IMG/VR virus record: IMGVR_UViG_3300009160_000119
Location: 1 to 30,109 of that record
Reading direction: 5' to 3' (one strand)
DNA length: 30,109 nucleotides
Source of the DNA: a virus
In this document: piece after piece, positions 13,876 through 20,134 of the stretch
How positions within the stretch are numbered: position 1 is the stretch's first letter
How the letters are laid out: each line of letters starts with the position of its first letter
Made by a program: the position numbers and the translations under genes
Notes under the pieces: model-generated
Told to the model about the DNA's origin: nothing
Database searches by the model: none
The model's input: only the letters and a program-made list of their open reading frames with translations

Positions 13876-13904
13876 AGATATAAACTGCTAGTCTAAGATG
13901 TCTA
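13876..13904 (-). promoter_or_regulatory. Candidate leftward promoter of the recombination genes
   Basis: On the minus strand TAGACA (13904-13899) and TATATC (13881-13876) are 17 bp apart. Transcription would start about at the exonuclease ATG (13869), giving a leaderless message, which agrees with the lack of a ribosome site. An operator-like element lies just upstream. Confidence 0.45.
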
Positions 13905-13910
13905 TAGAAC

Positions 13911-13927
13911 TTGTCAGACTTGACTAT
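13911..13927 (-). promoter_or_regulatory. Operator-like element, copy 2
   Basis: The minus strand reads ATAGTCAAGTCTGACAA, 16 of 17 bases identical to the element at 15418-15434 in the immunity region. It overlaps the last codons of the excisionase-like gene and sits just above the candidate promoter of the exonuclease. A further ACTTGTC half-site lies at 13909-13915. Binding by the phage repressor is a reasonable inference. Confidence 0.6.
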
Positions 13928-14190
13928 GATTTGTCCGCAAAGGCTCTTTTGTCTATAACGGCTGATATGGCAGTATTGGCACTTTTGTTTGTTCTCTTTT
14001 TTTGTCTTTGTAACCACATTTCAAATTTATCCGCAGGATAATGAGGTCTATTACAAACTATAAAATATTCTGGAACATCACCTTTATTGGCTTTTGGATT
14101 TTCTCGCATGGTTCTTAAAGTGCGCTCATCAATACCGTACAGTCTTTTAATTTTAGATGGTTTTAAAGCAACGCCTGTAAATTCATTCAT
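13924..14190 (-). CDS. Excisionase/MerR-like helix-turn-helix protein
   Basis: This 88-residue protein has KPSKIKRLYGIDERTLRTMRENP at ~10-32 followed by FIVCNRPHYPADKFEMWLQRQ. A helix-turn-helix, a wing and a C-terminal W-L-x-R helix are the layout of phage excisionase or helix-turn-helix-17 proteins. Its ATG overlaps the stop of the repressor-like gene (ATGA), so the two are translated together. It could act as Xis, directing excision, or as a co-regulator. No attP site lies nearby to settle this. Confidence 0.6.
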   Translation of the reverse strand: MNEFTGVALKPSKIKRLYGIDERTLRTMRENPKANKGDVPEYFIVCNRPHYPADKFEMWLQRQKKRTNKSANTAISAVIDKRAFADKS

Positions 14191-15383
14191 GCTGTTTTTT
14201 TTCTCTGAATAGTTTTAATTCCATCATCTAAATTACCAAGCAAACTTTCATACTGATTTAAAACTTGTTGGTATTTCTTTTTTACCTCTAAACCTTTTTT
14301 GTGATCCTTAATTCCAAATAATAATTTTTTTGTTTCTAATAAAGTTTTTTCAACGTTGTCAATTTTTTCTTGGATGTCTTTACGCAAAATTGCGCTTTTA
14401 ACTCTATTAGATTTTTTTGTAATTATTGGATCAACAATTGCAACTACAGGTGATACAAACAAAGGATCAACAATATCTTCAATTACAATTTTATTTTTTG
14501 AAAAAGGATCTGGATTTAAAATATTTATTTTGCCACGAGCATTTTCATAAATACCGTAGTAATATCTTATTTCATCTATTCCAAATTCTTCATGTACAAA
14601 TTTTTTACCAATAATAACTAATTTACCGTGATAGTTTTTTGTATCGCTACCTTTATAATAAAAAATTATGTGATTATTATAAACTGAACCTCTGCTTAAA
14701 ATTTTAATTGCTTTGATAGATGGTCTGTAAATATCTCTTGGTACAGTAACTGTTTCGTTATCGTAATACCAAATTTCTCCTGGAACGTAATTATGTTCTC
14801 CAAATTCATTTCCTGATAATAAATCTACAGCTCCCCAAACTTCACAACGCAGCTCATTAAATAATAAATCTACAGGATCGCAATTTAATATTTCTGAATA
14901 ATGTATTGCTTGATCGATAGATATATTTCTTTTGCCTCGAACTTCTTTCCAAACATTTGAAAAATTTTTATCAGCTTTATCTGCAAAAGATTTATCATCA
15001 AAATTATTTATGTGTAATTGTGTACTTAGCTGTTCTGCTGTATCTGCAATTGAAAAATGGCTGCTTAATAATTTTTTTTGGTATTCACTTTTTTCAAAAG
15101 TCCACTCACTAATAAAATTTTCTTTGTTTTTAATAAAATCTAAAGCTAAAATTTTTCTATAAACATCAATAGAATTGCCGCTGACTTCATAATTCCATGT
15201 CTTGCCTTTGTAATCTTCACTAATTTTTAAAGACCAAATATTAATTGAAACTGTTGCAAATGTTCCTGTTTGAATTCCTGGATTTTTTTTAAATGATATA
15301 AAGTAATCGAAATCTTGTGCCGACATTAATTCTAGTTCTGTTGGCTGCGCTGGTTTCCAGATATTTTTTAAAGCTATTTCCAT
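14187..15383 (-). CDS. Putative CI-like repressor with HTH and coiled-coil end
   Basis: This is a 398-residue protein, first gene of the leftward operon. Residues ~142-177 (NVWKEVRGKRNISIDQAIHY then SEILNCDPVDLLF) look like the last helices of an XRE-type HTH. The following region, with PGEIWYYDNETVTVPRDIY, RPSIKAIKI and later KINILNPDP and FVSPVVAIVDP, has the order of the beta-rich C-terminal domain of CI/LexA-type repressors, though a catalytic Ser-Lys pair is not obvious. The last ~65 residues are a coiled coil. A divergent promoter region with operators lies before it. Repressor function is inferred from these features and position. Confidence 0.6.
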   Translation of the reverse strand: MEIALKNIWKPAQPTELELMSAQDFDYFISFKKNPGIQTGTFATVSINIWSLKISEDYKGKTWNYEVSGNSIDVYRKILALDFIKNKENFISEWTFEKSEYQKKLLSSHFSIADTAEQLSTQLHINNFDDKSFADKADKNFSNVWKEVRGKRNISIDQAIHYSEILNCDPVDLLFNELRCEVWGAVDLLSGNEFGEHNYVPGEIWYYDNETVTVPRDIYRPSIKAIKILSRGSVYNNHIIFYYKGSDTKNYHGKLVIIGKKFVHEEFGIDEIRYYYGIYENARGKINILNPDPFSKNKIVIEDIVDPLFVSPVVAIVDPIITKKSNRVKSAILRKDIQEKIDNVEKTLLETKKLLFGIKDHKKGLEVKKKYQQVLNQYESLLGNLDDGIKTIQRKKTA

Positions 15384-15394
15384 AGATATATAAG

Positions 15395-15425
15395 ATTATA
15401 TAATTTAGACCATTTCTATAGTCAA
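15395..15425 (-). promoter_or_regulatory. Strong leftward sigma-70 promoter of the repressor-like gene
   Basis: On the minus strand TTGACT (15425-15420) and TATATA (15402-15397) are 17 bp apart; TATAAT also overlaps at 15400-15395. The start site should fall near 15388-15390, only 5-7 bases before ATG 15383. No ribosome site is present, so the message is probably leaderless, as for lambda cI from PRM. The -35 box overlaps the operator. Confidence 0.65.
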
Positions 15426-15444
15426 GTATGACAAAAGACTTGAC
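15418..15444 (+). promoter_or_regulatory. Operator in the divergent immunity region
   Basis: It contains ATAGTCAAGTATGACAA (15418-15434), repeated upstream of the exonuclease gene, and a perfect inverted repeat GTCAAGT (15421-15427) / ACTTGAC (15438-15444) with a 10-base spacer. It covers the -35 boxes of both the leftward promoter and the candidate rightward promoter, so one protein bound here could control both. Confidence 0.65.
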
Positions 15445-15467
15445 AGGCTATCTGGGTAAATTATTGA
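15440..15467 (+). promoter_or_regulatory. Candidate rightward promoter of the replication operon
   Basis: A perfect TTGACA (15440-15445) is followed 16 bases later by TATTGA (15462-15467). The -10 match is modest, as expected for a regulated promoter. It would drive the genes from 15499 to 16937 and overlaps the operator. Confidence 0.45.
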
Positions 15468-15498
15468 GGATTTGCGATGAATTTATACGGATTAAATA

Positions 15499-15993
15499 AT
15501 GGCTAGAAATGAGTTTTATAGCGTAACACGCACTCCTGTAAGCATTTGGCACAGAAATCAGCATGATTTGATTGCCGCAACGGATATTGATTTATGCGAA
15601 ATATGTCCAGCTTGCGCTAAAATCCTTGTAATTAGCGACACAATTTACAATGTGGATGGCTCATTTAGAGGCAAATCAGAGTGGCTGCAAAGACCATACA
15701 AAGAAATAGCCAAATGTTTAAATATTCCATTTTGGGAGGTTTTTTACACAGTCAATGAATTTGACGCACAAAGACCAATTGTAGAATTTAATATTCGAAG
15801 AATTTATCCAAATCCAACAAACGATTTAATTAAATTATCTCCAGACGAATACCTGCAATACCTGGAACATAAAGTTCAGCAACATATTCCAGATTGCAAA
15901 TCAAAAAAATATTTAAAAAAAAGAATGAACACACCGACACAACAAAACAAAACATTAGCAAGAAAAAATAATTATGAAAGATTATTATCCTAG
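15499..15993 (+). CDS. Unknown protein, first gene of rightward early operon
   Basis: This 164-residue protein opens MARNEFYSVTRTPVSIWHRN and has DIDLCEICPACAKILVISD at ~29-47, then EVFYTVNEFDAQRPIVEFNIRRIYP and LSPDEYLQYLE. Three cysteines lie close together in CEICPAC. The order resembles small phage proteins with an S-x-W-H-R start and a Cys-containing D-E core that have been likened to nuclease folds; I hold this only as a weak suggestion. The C-terminus is basic. It overlaps the next gene by 20 bases. Confidence 0.55.
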   Translation: MARNEFYSVTRTPVSIWHRNQHDLIAATDIDLCEICPACAKILVISDTIYNVDGSFRGKSEWLQRPYKEIAKCLNIPFWEVFYTVNEFDAQRPIVEFNIRRIYPNPTNDLIKLSPDEYLQYLEHKVQQHIPDCKSKKYLKKRMNTPTQQNKTLARKNNYERLLS

Positions 15994-16501
15994 CTGCAAA
16001 GCGTTAATAACAAATTTAAAATTAACAAATCAAGAATTTAGAATTTATCAATATCTTTGCTCTCAATATAATTTACGAAAACATGAGCCGTTTGTTCGAA
16101 TTGTAAATATTGCAGGATTTTTTCAAATATCAATCGCAACAGTTAAAGAAATATTATCCAGGCTTGCAGAGCTGGAACAGGATCAAAAAAAATTACTTAC
16201 AGTTAATTTTAATGGAACTTATTTAGAATTTGAAATGCCGTATTACAAATCTTTTTTAGAAAATTTAGGATTTAAAAAAAATAATCTTGCGGCTGGTTTT
16301 AAAAACGTACAAAATAAATTAAAAGAATTAAATTCGCAGGCAGATACTAAAATATATTTATTTCCTAAATTAGATCAATTTGATTTGTCTGAGGCTTTGC
16401 GAGATATGCCAGATGAAGATTTTGATAAAATAAAGCCAAGTCAATTAAGATTTCCTTGGGTATATTATGATGAAAAAACTAGACGAACAAATACTCAATA
16501 A
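15974..16501 (+). CDS. Winged-helix protein, likely replication initiator or loader
   Basis: Residues ~14-68 (NLKLTNQEFRIYQYLCSQYN, then FVRIVNIAGFFQISIATVKEILSRLAELE) form a winged helix of the type at the N-terminus of phage replication proteins (DnaD or lambda-O-like). The middle is a Lys/Asn-rich helix and the C-terminus ends in SEALRDMPDEDFDKIKPSQL-RFPW. No helicase or primase motif exists in the window, so the phage probably recruits host enzymes. A regulator is the alternative. It overlaps both neighbours, indicating one operon. Confidence 0.6.
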   Translation: MKDYYPSCKALITNLKLTNQEFRIYQYLCSQYNLRKHEPFVRIVNIAGFFQISIATVKEILSRLAELEQDQKKLLTVNFNGTYLEFEMPYYKSFLENLGFKKNNLAAGFKNVQNKLKELNSQADTKIYLFPKLDQFDLSEALRDMPDEDFDKIKPSQLRFPWVYYDEKTRRTNTQ

Positions 16502-16937
16502 AGAATTATATACAGAAGTTCAGCTTATGATTTTGCTGGAGGATGCTGTTTATACTGAAAGATTTATATCAAAACCTAGTAATCGCAGAGTTCCTGCTAT
16601 GTATAAGATTATAGAATGTTCTTATGATGAACAGGATTATGGATATTATATTGCATCATACAAAGGCAGAGCAACGCCAAGGCAGCTCACAAGATATAAT
16701 TTTGCGGTTGAAGTTATGCTTATGATAAAATCTGATGTTGATATTGATCCTGTATTTGCAAGGAAATTGCTATGGATGAAAGCAAATAGATTTCCAATGA
16801 CAAAGTTAGCAAAGATGTTTGGTTATCACAGAACTACATTAAAAATTAAATATCAGACAATATTGGAACGATTAGTTAAAAAAATAAATTCTACATTTTC
16901 GTTTGACAGACTCGACAAAATTCTTTACAAATATTGA
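16467..16937 (+). CDS. DUF6362-like protein with C-terminal HTH
   Basis: This 156-residue protein overlaps the preceding gene by 35 bases. The segment SDVDIDPVFARKLLWMKANRFPM then TKLAKMFGYHRTTLKIKYQTILERLVKKIN, with a helix-turn-helix followed by a regularly spaced basic helix, fits the C-terminal part of DUF6362 proteins of alphaproteobacterial phages. In such proteins the R/K-L-W-x-R/K-A-x-x-x-P-W/M pattern recurs. Role unknown; a late-gene regulator would fit its place before the packaging genes. Confidence 0.6.
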   Translation: MMKKLDEQILNKELYTEVQLMILLEDAVYTERFISKPSNRRVPAMYKIIECSYDEQDYGYYIASYKGRATPRQLTRYNFAVEVMLMIKSDVDIDPVFARKLLWMKANRFPMTKLAKMFGYHRTTLKIKYQTILERLVKKINSTFSFDRLDKILYKY

Positions 16938-17010
16938 TACGCTCATCGTATTATTTATTTCTCACACACATCATAAATAAAGTTATTATCCTAGCCTATA
17001 CAAATAAGCG

Positions 17011-17074
17011 AACAGCTGTAAAATAACAGTCTGTTGTCAACTACAGTTCATCTATGCGCTGTTGTTTATTTTTT
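17011..17074 (+). terminator. Possible terminator after the early rightward operon
   Basis: AACAGC (17011-17016) can pair with GCTGTT (17058-17063), enclosing smaller inverted repeats, and is followed by TTTATTTTTT. The loop is long. It lies in the 190-base gap between the DUF6362-like gene and the packaging module; no gene is seen in the gap. Confidence 0.35.
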
Positions 17075-17127
17075 AAATAAAAAGTCTTGCAACAGGATAG
17101 TTAAGAATAATACTCACAACAGTACTT

Positions 17128-17415
17128 ATGAAGAAGATTAGAGTTGATTGCGAAACCATAAACAAACAAAATAAACTTCCTTGCAAAGCTCCAGGAATAT
17201 TATGCAAGAACGGTAATATTCGTTGTAGAGTTCATGGTGGATATTCCACAGGTCCAAAGTCTGCAAAGACAACCGAAGGTAAGATAAAATTATTAAAGAA
17301 TTTAAAACTTAAAAATTATGAACGAATTGCAACTGACATCAGAAATAGAGAACTCAATCATAACTCAATTGATGAACGGAACACCATTAACCAAGATTTG
17401 CAAAGCCAAAGATAG
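17128..17415 (+). CDS. HGGxSTG domain protein
   Basis: This 95-residue protein has cysteines at CETINKQNKLPCKAPG, LCKNGNIRCRVHGG, then YSTGPKSAKTTEGK. The CRVHGGYSTGPK signature defines the HGGxSTG family, small phage proteins with a Cys-rich, probably zinc-binding core, usually encoded just before the small terminase subunit as here. Their role is not known to me; DNA binding in packaging is plausible. Its last 32 codons overlap the start of the next gene by 98 bases. Confidence 0.75.
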   Translation: MKKIRVDCETINKQNKLPCKAPGILCKNGNIRCRVHGGYSTGPKSAKTTEGKIKLLKNLKLKNYERIATDIRNRELNHNSIDERNTINQDLQSQR

Positions 17416-17767
17416 TCCAAGTTTATCTAAAGTTTATAAATGGATTGCAACTAACAAAGAATTCGCTGATAAGATTTTAACTGCAAGACGCATTGGAGCG
17501 CAAACATATTTAGACAGTATGATTGAAGAGCTTGAAGGCGCAGACAATCGCAACATACAAGTTGTTAGAGAAAAATTACATCACTATCGTTGGTTAGCCT
17601 CAAAGCTAATTGGTATCTATGGTGATAAACAAGAAATTAGAACAGACAGCAAGATTGAAATTACTTGGAATGTGCCAGACGTTAACACAAATACAAATAC
17701 GAATGTGATTGATGTGAGTGTAAGTCCAGATGATATTAGTTTAAATAGTTCGGTAGTGCGCACATAA
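17318..17767 (+). CDS. terS: Terminase small subunit, Sf6-like
   Basis: The 149-residue product recognises phage DNA for packaging. The N-terminal HTH region, LTSEIENSIITQLMNGTPLT then KICKAKDSPSLSKVYKWIATNKEFADKI, and the following RRIGAQTYLDSMIEEL helix match the Sf6-type family. The start at 17318 is kept despite the 98-base overlap because a later Met (17372) would remove the first helix of the domain. The C-terminus is Asn/Thr-rich and probably disordered. The large subunit follows after one small gene. Confidence 0.8.
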   Translation: MNELQLTSEIENSIITQLMNGTPLTKICKAKDSPSLSKVYKWIATNKEFADKILTARRIGAQTYLDSMIEELEGADNRNIQVVREKLHHYRWLASKLIGIYGDKQEIRTDSKIEITWNVPDVNTNTNTNVIDVSVSPDDISLNSSVVRT

Positions 17768-17822
17768 AAACATATTCTCGCACGCATCAAGAGGTTAGGA
17801 ATTTAATAAGTAATTAATAGTT

Positions 17823-17842
17823 TTTGTACCAGACTTGCACCA
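17823..17842 (+). repeat. Distant copy of the attP tandem motif
   Basis: TTTGTACCAGACTTGCACCA keeps the two units 11 bp apart seen at 7308-7327 and 7541-7560, with two changes from the first copy. It lies in the 224-base gap 17768-17991 after the small terminase gene, over 10 kb from attP. The gap otherwise holds a weak hairpin and no gene. Confidence 0.55.
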
Positions 17843-17884
17843 ATATATTAAATAGATAAGGCAATCCGCTACAGAGTGTCGGCT

Positions 17885-17906
17885 AGTCAAGCTAATGACT
17901 GTTTTT
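17885..17906 (+). terminator. Weak hairpin with T-run before the large terminase genes
   Basis: AGTCA (17885-17889) and TGACT (17896-17900) form a 5-bp stem followed by GTTTTT. TAGTCAAG here also matches eight bases of the operator element, so it might be a protein site instead. Both readings are weak. Confidence 0.3.
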
Positions 17907-17991
17907 CGCCAGGCAAATTACGTTTTTTCTGTGGTACTACACCTCAAAATCGTGGGTGCGGTCTGTATGCGATAAATTACCGATCAAACAA

Positions 17992-18201
17992 ATGAACGAA
18001 CGAACACAGTCATTAATGAAATATATTTTAGATAAATACAAAAACATACAAGCGGTTACATTCTCAACGCATAATAACGATCTTGTGATTAACTTCTCAG
18101 GATTTGAATGTGAAGAAGATTTAAAAGACTTTGCAGATTTTGTATTTACCAAAATCAAAATGCAATATGTGGATCTGCACAAGATGCCTAGCATTCACTA
18201 A
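17992..18201 (+). CDS. Small unknown protein before the large terminase (69 aa)
   Basis: ATG 17992 is the first clear start; a GTG at 17956 would add 12 residues. Neither has a good ribosome site. The product (NERTQSLMKYILDKYKNIQA, then VTFSTHNNDLVINFSGFECEED) looks like a helix followed by two strands and another helix. Its stop shares one base with the ATG of the terminase gene, so it is probably coexpressed. No family recognised. Confidence 0.58.
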   Translation: MNERTQSLMKYILDKYKNIQAVTFSTHNNDLVINFSGFECEEDLKDFADFVFTKIKMQYVDLHKMPSIH

Positions 18202-19475
18202 TGAAAGTTGTTCTACCTTATACACCAAGAAAACAGCAAGCCTACGTTCACGATGAACTAAGCAAATACAGGTATGCGGTTCTGTGTTGTCATAGAAGAT
18301 TTGGCAAAACAGTTTTGTGTATTAATCATTTAATTAAAATGGCGATGACGAATAGAAATCATCAGCCACGATATGCTTATATTGCACCGACTTATAGTCA
18401 GGCAAAGAAGATAGCCTGGGATTATTTAAAACATTTTACCGACAAGATACCTGGCACTAAATATAACGAAACAGAGTTACGTTGTGATTTGGTCAATGGA
18501 GCCAGAATAACTTTATTGTCATCTGAAAATCCTGATAGCATTCGAGGAATATATTTAGATGGCTGTATTATTGATGAAGCTGCACAAGTTCAAGCTGCTT
18601 TAATAGATGAAGTTATTACTCCTGCGTTATCGGACCGCAAAGGATTTATGATCCTAGTTGGAACGCCTGCAGGTATGAATAATTTATTTTACGATTATTA
18701 CCAAAAAGCTCAGTCAAATAAGAATTGGTTTTTATATAAAGCAAAAGCCTCTGAAACAAAGATAGTTGATAAAGAGGAATTGCAAGCCGCTCTCGGAGTT
18801 ATGGGGGTTGCTAAATATAACCAAGAATTTGAGTGTTCTTTTATTGGTAATATTAAAGGCTCTATTTATGGAGAACTACTAGGCAAACTTGAAGATAAAA
18901 AACAAGTTGCCTCTATTCCTTATGATCCTGCTTATCCTGTAAATACTGCCTGGGATATTGGATTTAGTGATAGTACATCCATAATATTTTTTCAGCAGAT
19001 CGGACACGCTATTCACATTATTGATTACTATGAAAATAATAATCAGGCGTTTCCACACTATGCACAAGTCTTAAAAGAAAAAGATTTTGTGTATGAAAAT
19101 CACTACGCACCACACGATATAGAAGTTACAGATTTTGCCTCTGGTAAGACCAGAAGAGAAGTTGCTTATCAAATGGGGATTAGATTTAGAGTAGCACCAA
19201 AAATTCCGTTAGAAGATGGAATACATAGTGTCAAAATGGTTTTAGAGAGATGTTTCATTAATATTGATAACTGCTCTAAATTAATAAATGCACTACGTCA
19301 TTATCACCGAAAGTATAATGACAAAGACAGAGTATATAAACTTTCAGTAAATCACGATTGGTCATCGCACGCAGCAGATGCTTTGCGAACCTTAGCCGTT
19401 GGTTTGCAAGAAGTTAAAATTTTTAACAACACCAGCCGACAACAAGTGGCTGATAACCAATTTAATATATTATGA
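18201..19475 (+). CDS. terL: Terminase large subunit
   Basis: This 424-residue packaging motor has an ATPase domain with a Walker A-like CCHRRFGKT (29-37), Walker B CIIDEA with D125 and E126, and motif III VGTPAG (~153). The RNase-H-like nuclease domain shows D252 in WDIGFSDST, D306 in APHDIE and D393 in HAADALR. It cuts concatemeric DNA and drives it into the procapsid through the portal. Length is normal. The start overlaps the preceding stop (TAATG), and the ATG of the next gene overlaps its own stop (ATGA). Confidence 0.95.
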   Translation: MKVVLPYTPRKQQAYVHDELSKYRYAVLCCHRRFGKTVLCINHLIKMAMTNRNHQPRYAYIAPTYSQAKKIAWDYLKHFTDKIPGTKYNETELRCDLVNGARITLLSSENPDSIRGIYLDGCIIDEAAQVQAALIDEVITPALSDRKGFMILVGTPAGMNNLFYDYYQKAQSNKNWFLYKAKASETKIVDKEELQAALGVMGVAKYNQEFECSFIGNIKGSIYGELLGKLEDKKQVASIPYDPAYPVNTAWDIGFSDSTSIIFFQQIGHAIHIIDYYENNNQAFPHYAQVLKEKDFVYENHYAPHDIEVTDFASGKTRREVAYQMGIRFRVAPKIPLEDGIHSVKMVLERCFINIDNCSKLINALRHYHRKYNDKDRVYKLSVNHDWSSHAADALRTLAVGLQEVKIFNNTSRQQVADNQFNIL

Positions 19476-19696
19476 GTTTTATTTTTGGAAAACCAAAAAT
19501 GCCAGAACCTCCAAAATTTATAGAACCTAAAGTAGAGGCGGTTCCAAATTTTGAAGATGTAAAAAGAAGAGAAGCAGAAGAACTTGCTATGCGTGAGAGT
19601 ATGGCTAGAAGAAGAGGTAGACGTTCTACAATATTGACAGGTACAGGACTTACAAGTTCTCCTGAATTAGATAATAAAACTTTATTAGGCGCTTAG
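19472..19696 (+). CDS. Small LLG-tailed protein 1 (74 aa)
   Basis: This first of three small genes between terminase and portal overlaps the terminase stop (ATGA). The Pro/Glu-rich start (KPKMPEPPKFIEPK) is followed by RRRGRRSTILTGTGL and the end DNKTLLGA. The RRGR-x-x-x-LTG and terminal LLG elements are repeated in the third gene. Similar small proteins at this place occur in other marine podoviruses. Role unknown; binding to portal, capsid or DNA is conceivable. Confidence 0.7.
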   Translation: MSFIFGKPKMPEPPKFIEPKVEAVPNFEDVKRREAEELAMRESMARRRGRRSTILTGTGLTSSPELDNKTLLGA

Positions 19697-19698
19697 TA

Positions 19699-19890
19699 AT
19701 GGGGTTAGGAAAAAAGATTGTTGATATAATGCAACAAGCTAAAGCAATTAAAAAAGTTGAAGAAGCAGCAAAATCTACACCAGCTGCTAAAGCAACAGCA
19801 GATGATAAATTACCAATGTCAAAAAGAAGAACAAGATCTTTGCAAAAACAAAGTCAGTTAAATAATCAAACAACTTTACTAGGAGGTTAA
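19699..19890 (+). CDS. Small LLG-tailed protein 2 (63 aa)
   Basis: The product is helical and Ala/Lys-rich (IVDIMQQAKAIKKVEEAAKS), then SKRRTRSLQKQSQLNNQTTLLGG. It shares the basic patch and terminal TLLG with its neighbours but lacks the LTG element, so it is a diverged relative or has converged on the tail. Its end also provides the AGGAGG ribosome site of the next gene. Confidence 0.65.
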   Translation: MGLGKKIVDIMQQAKAIKKVEEAAKSTPAAKATADDKLPMSKRRTRSLQKQSQLNNQTTLLGG

Positions 19891-19891
19891 T

Positions 19892-20131
19892 ATGGGTGGA
19901 CCTGTTCCAAATCCGTTTAAATCAAAACCAAAAGCACAAGAGCAACCGCAAGTGCCAGCACAAATGGAAGCACCAAAACCAGCTACCGTTCCTGCAGGAC
20001 CAACTGCTGTCGAAATGACAGATCAAAGATTGATCGATGCAAGACGCAAAGGCAGACGTGCAAATGTTTTGACAGGCGTTACAGGACCTGCAGACACATT
20101 GTCTTTAGGTTATAGATCTTTACTTGGATAA
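19892..20131 (+). CDS. Small LLG-tailed protein 3 (79 aa)
   Basis: AGGAGG lies five bases before ATG. The first half is Pro/Ala-rich and disordered (KPKAQEQPQVPAQMEAPKPA). The second half, DQRLIDARRKGRRANVLTGV and the end YRSLLG, repeats the R-R-K/R-G-R-R-x-x-x-LTG and LLG elements of the first small protein. The portal gene follows after three bases. Confidence 0.7.
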   Translation: MGGPVPNPFKSKPKAQEQPQVPAQMEAPKPATVPAGPTAVEMTDQRLIDARRKGRRANVLTGVTGPADTLSLGYRSLLG

Positions 20132-20134
20132 AAA

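Noticed and set aside
19472-20131. Three small genes as one broken gene
   Set aside because: Each has its own start, stop and in one case a strong ribosome site. Shared ends are better explained by duplication or a common tag.
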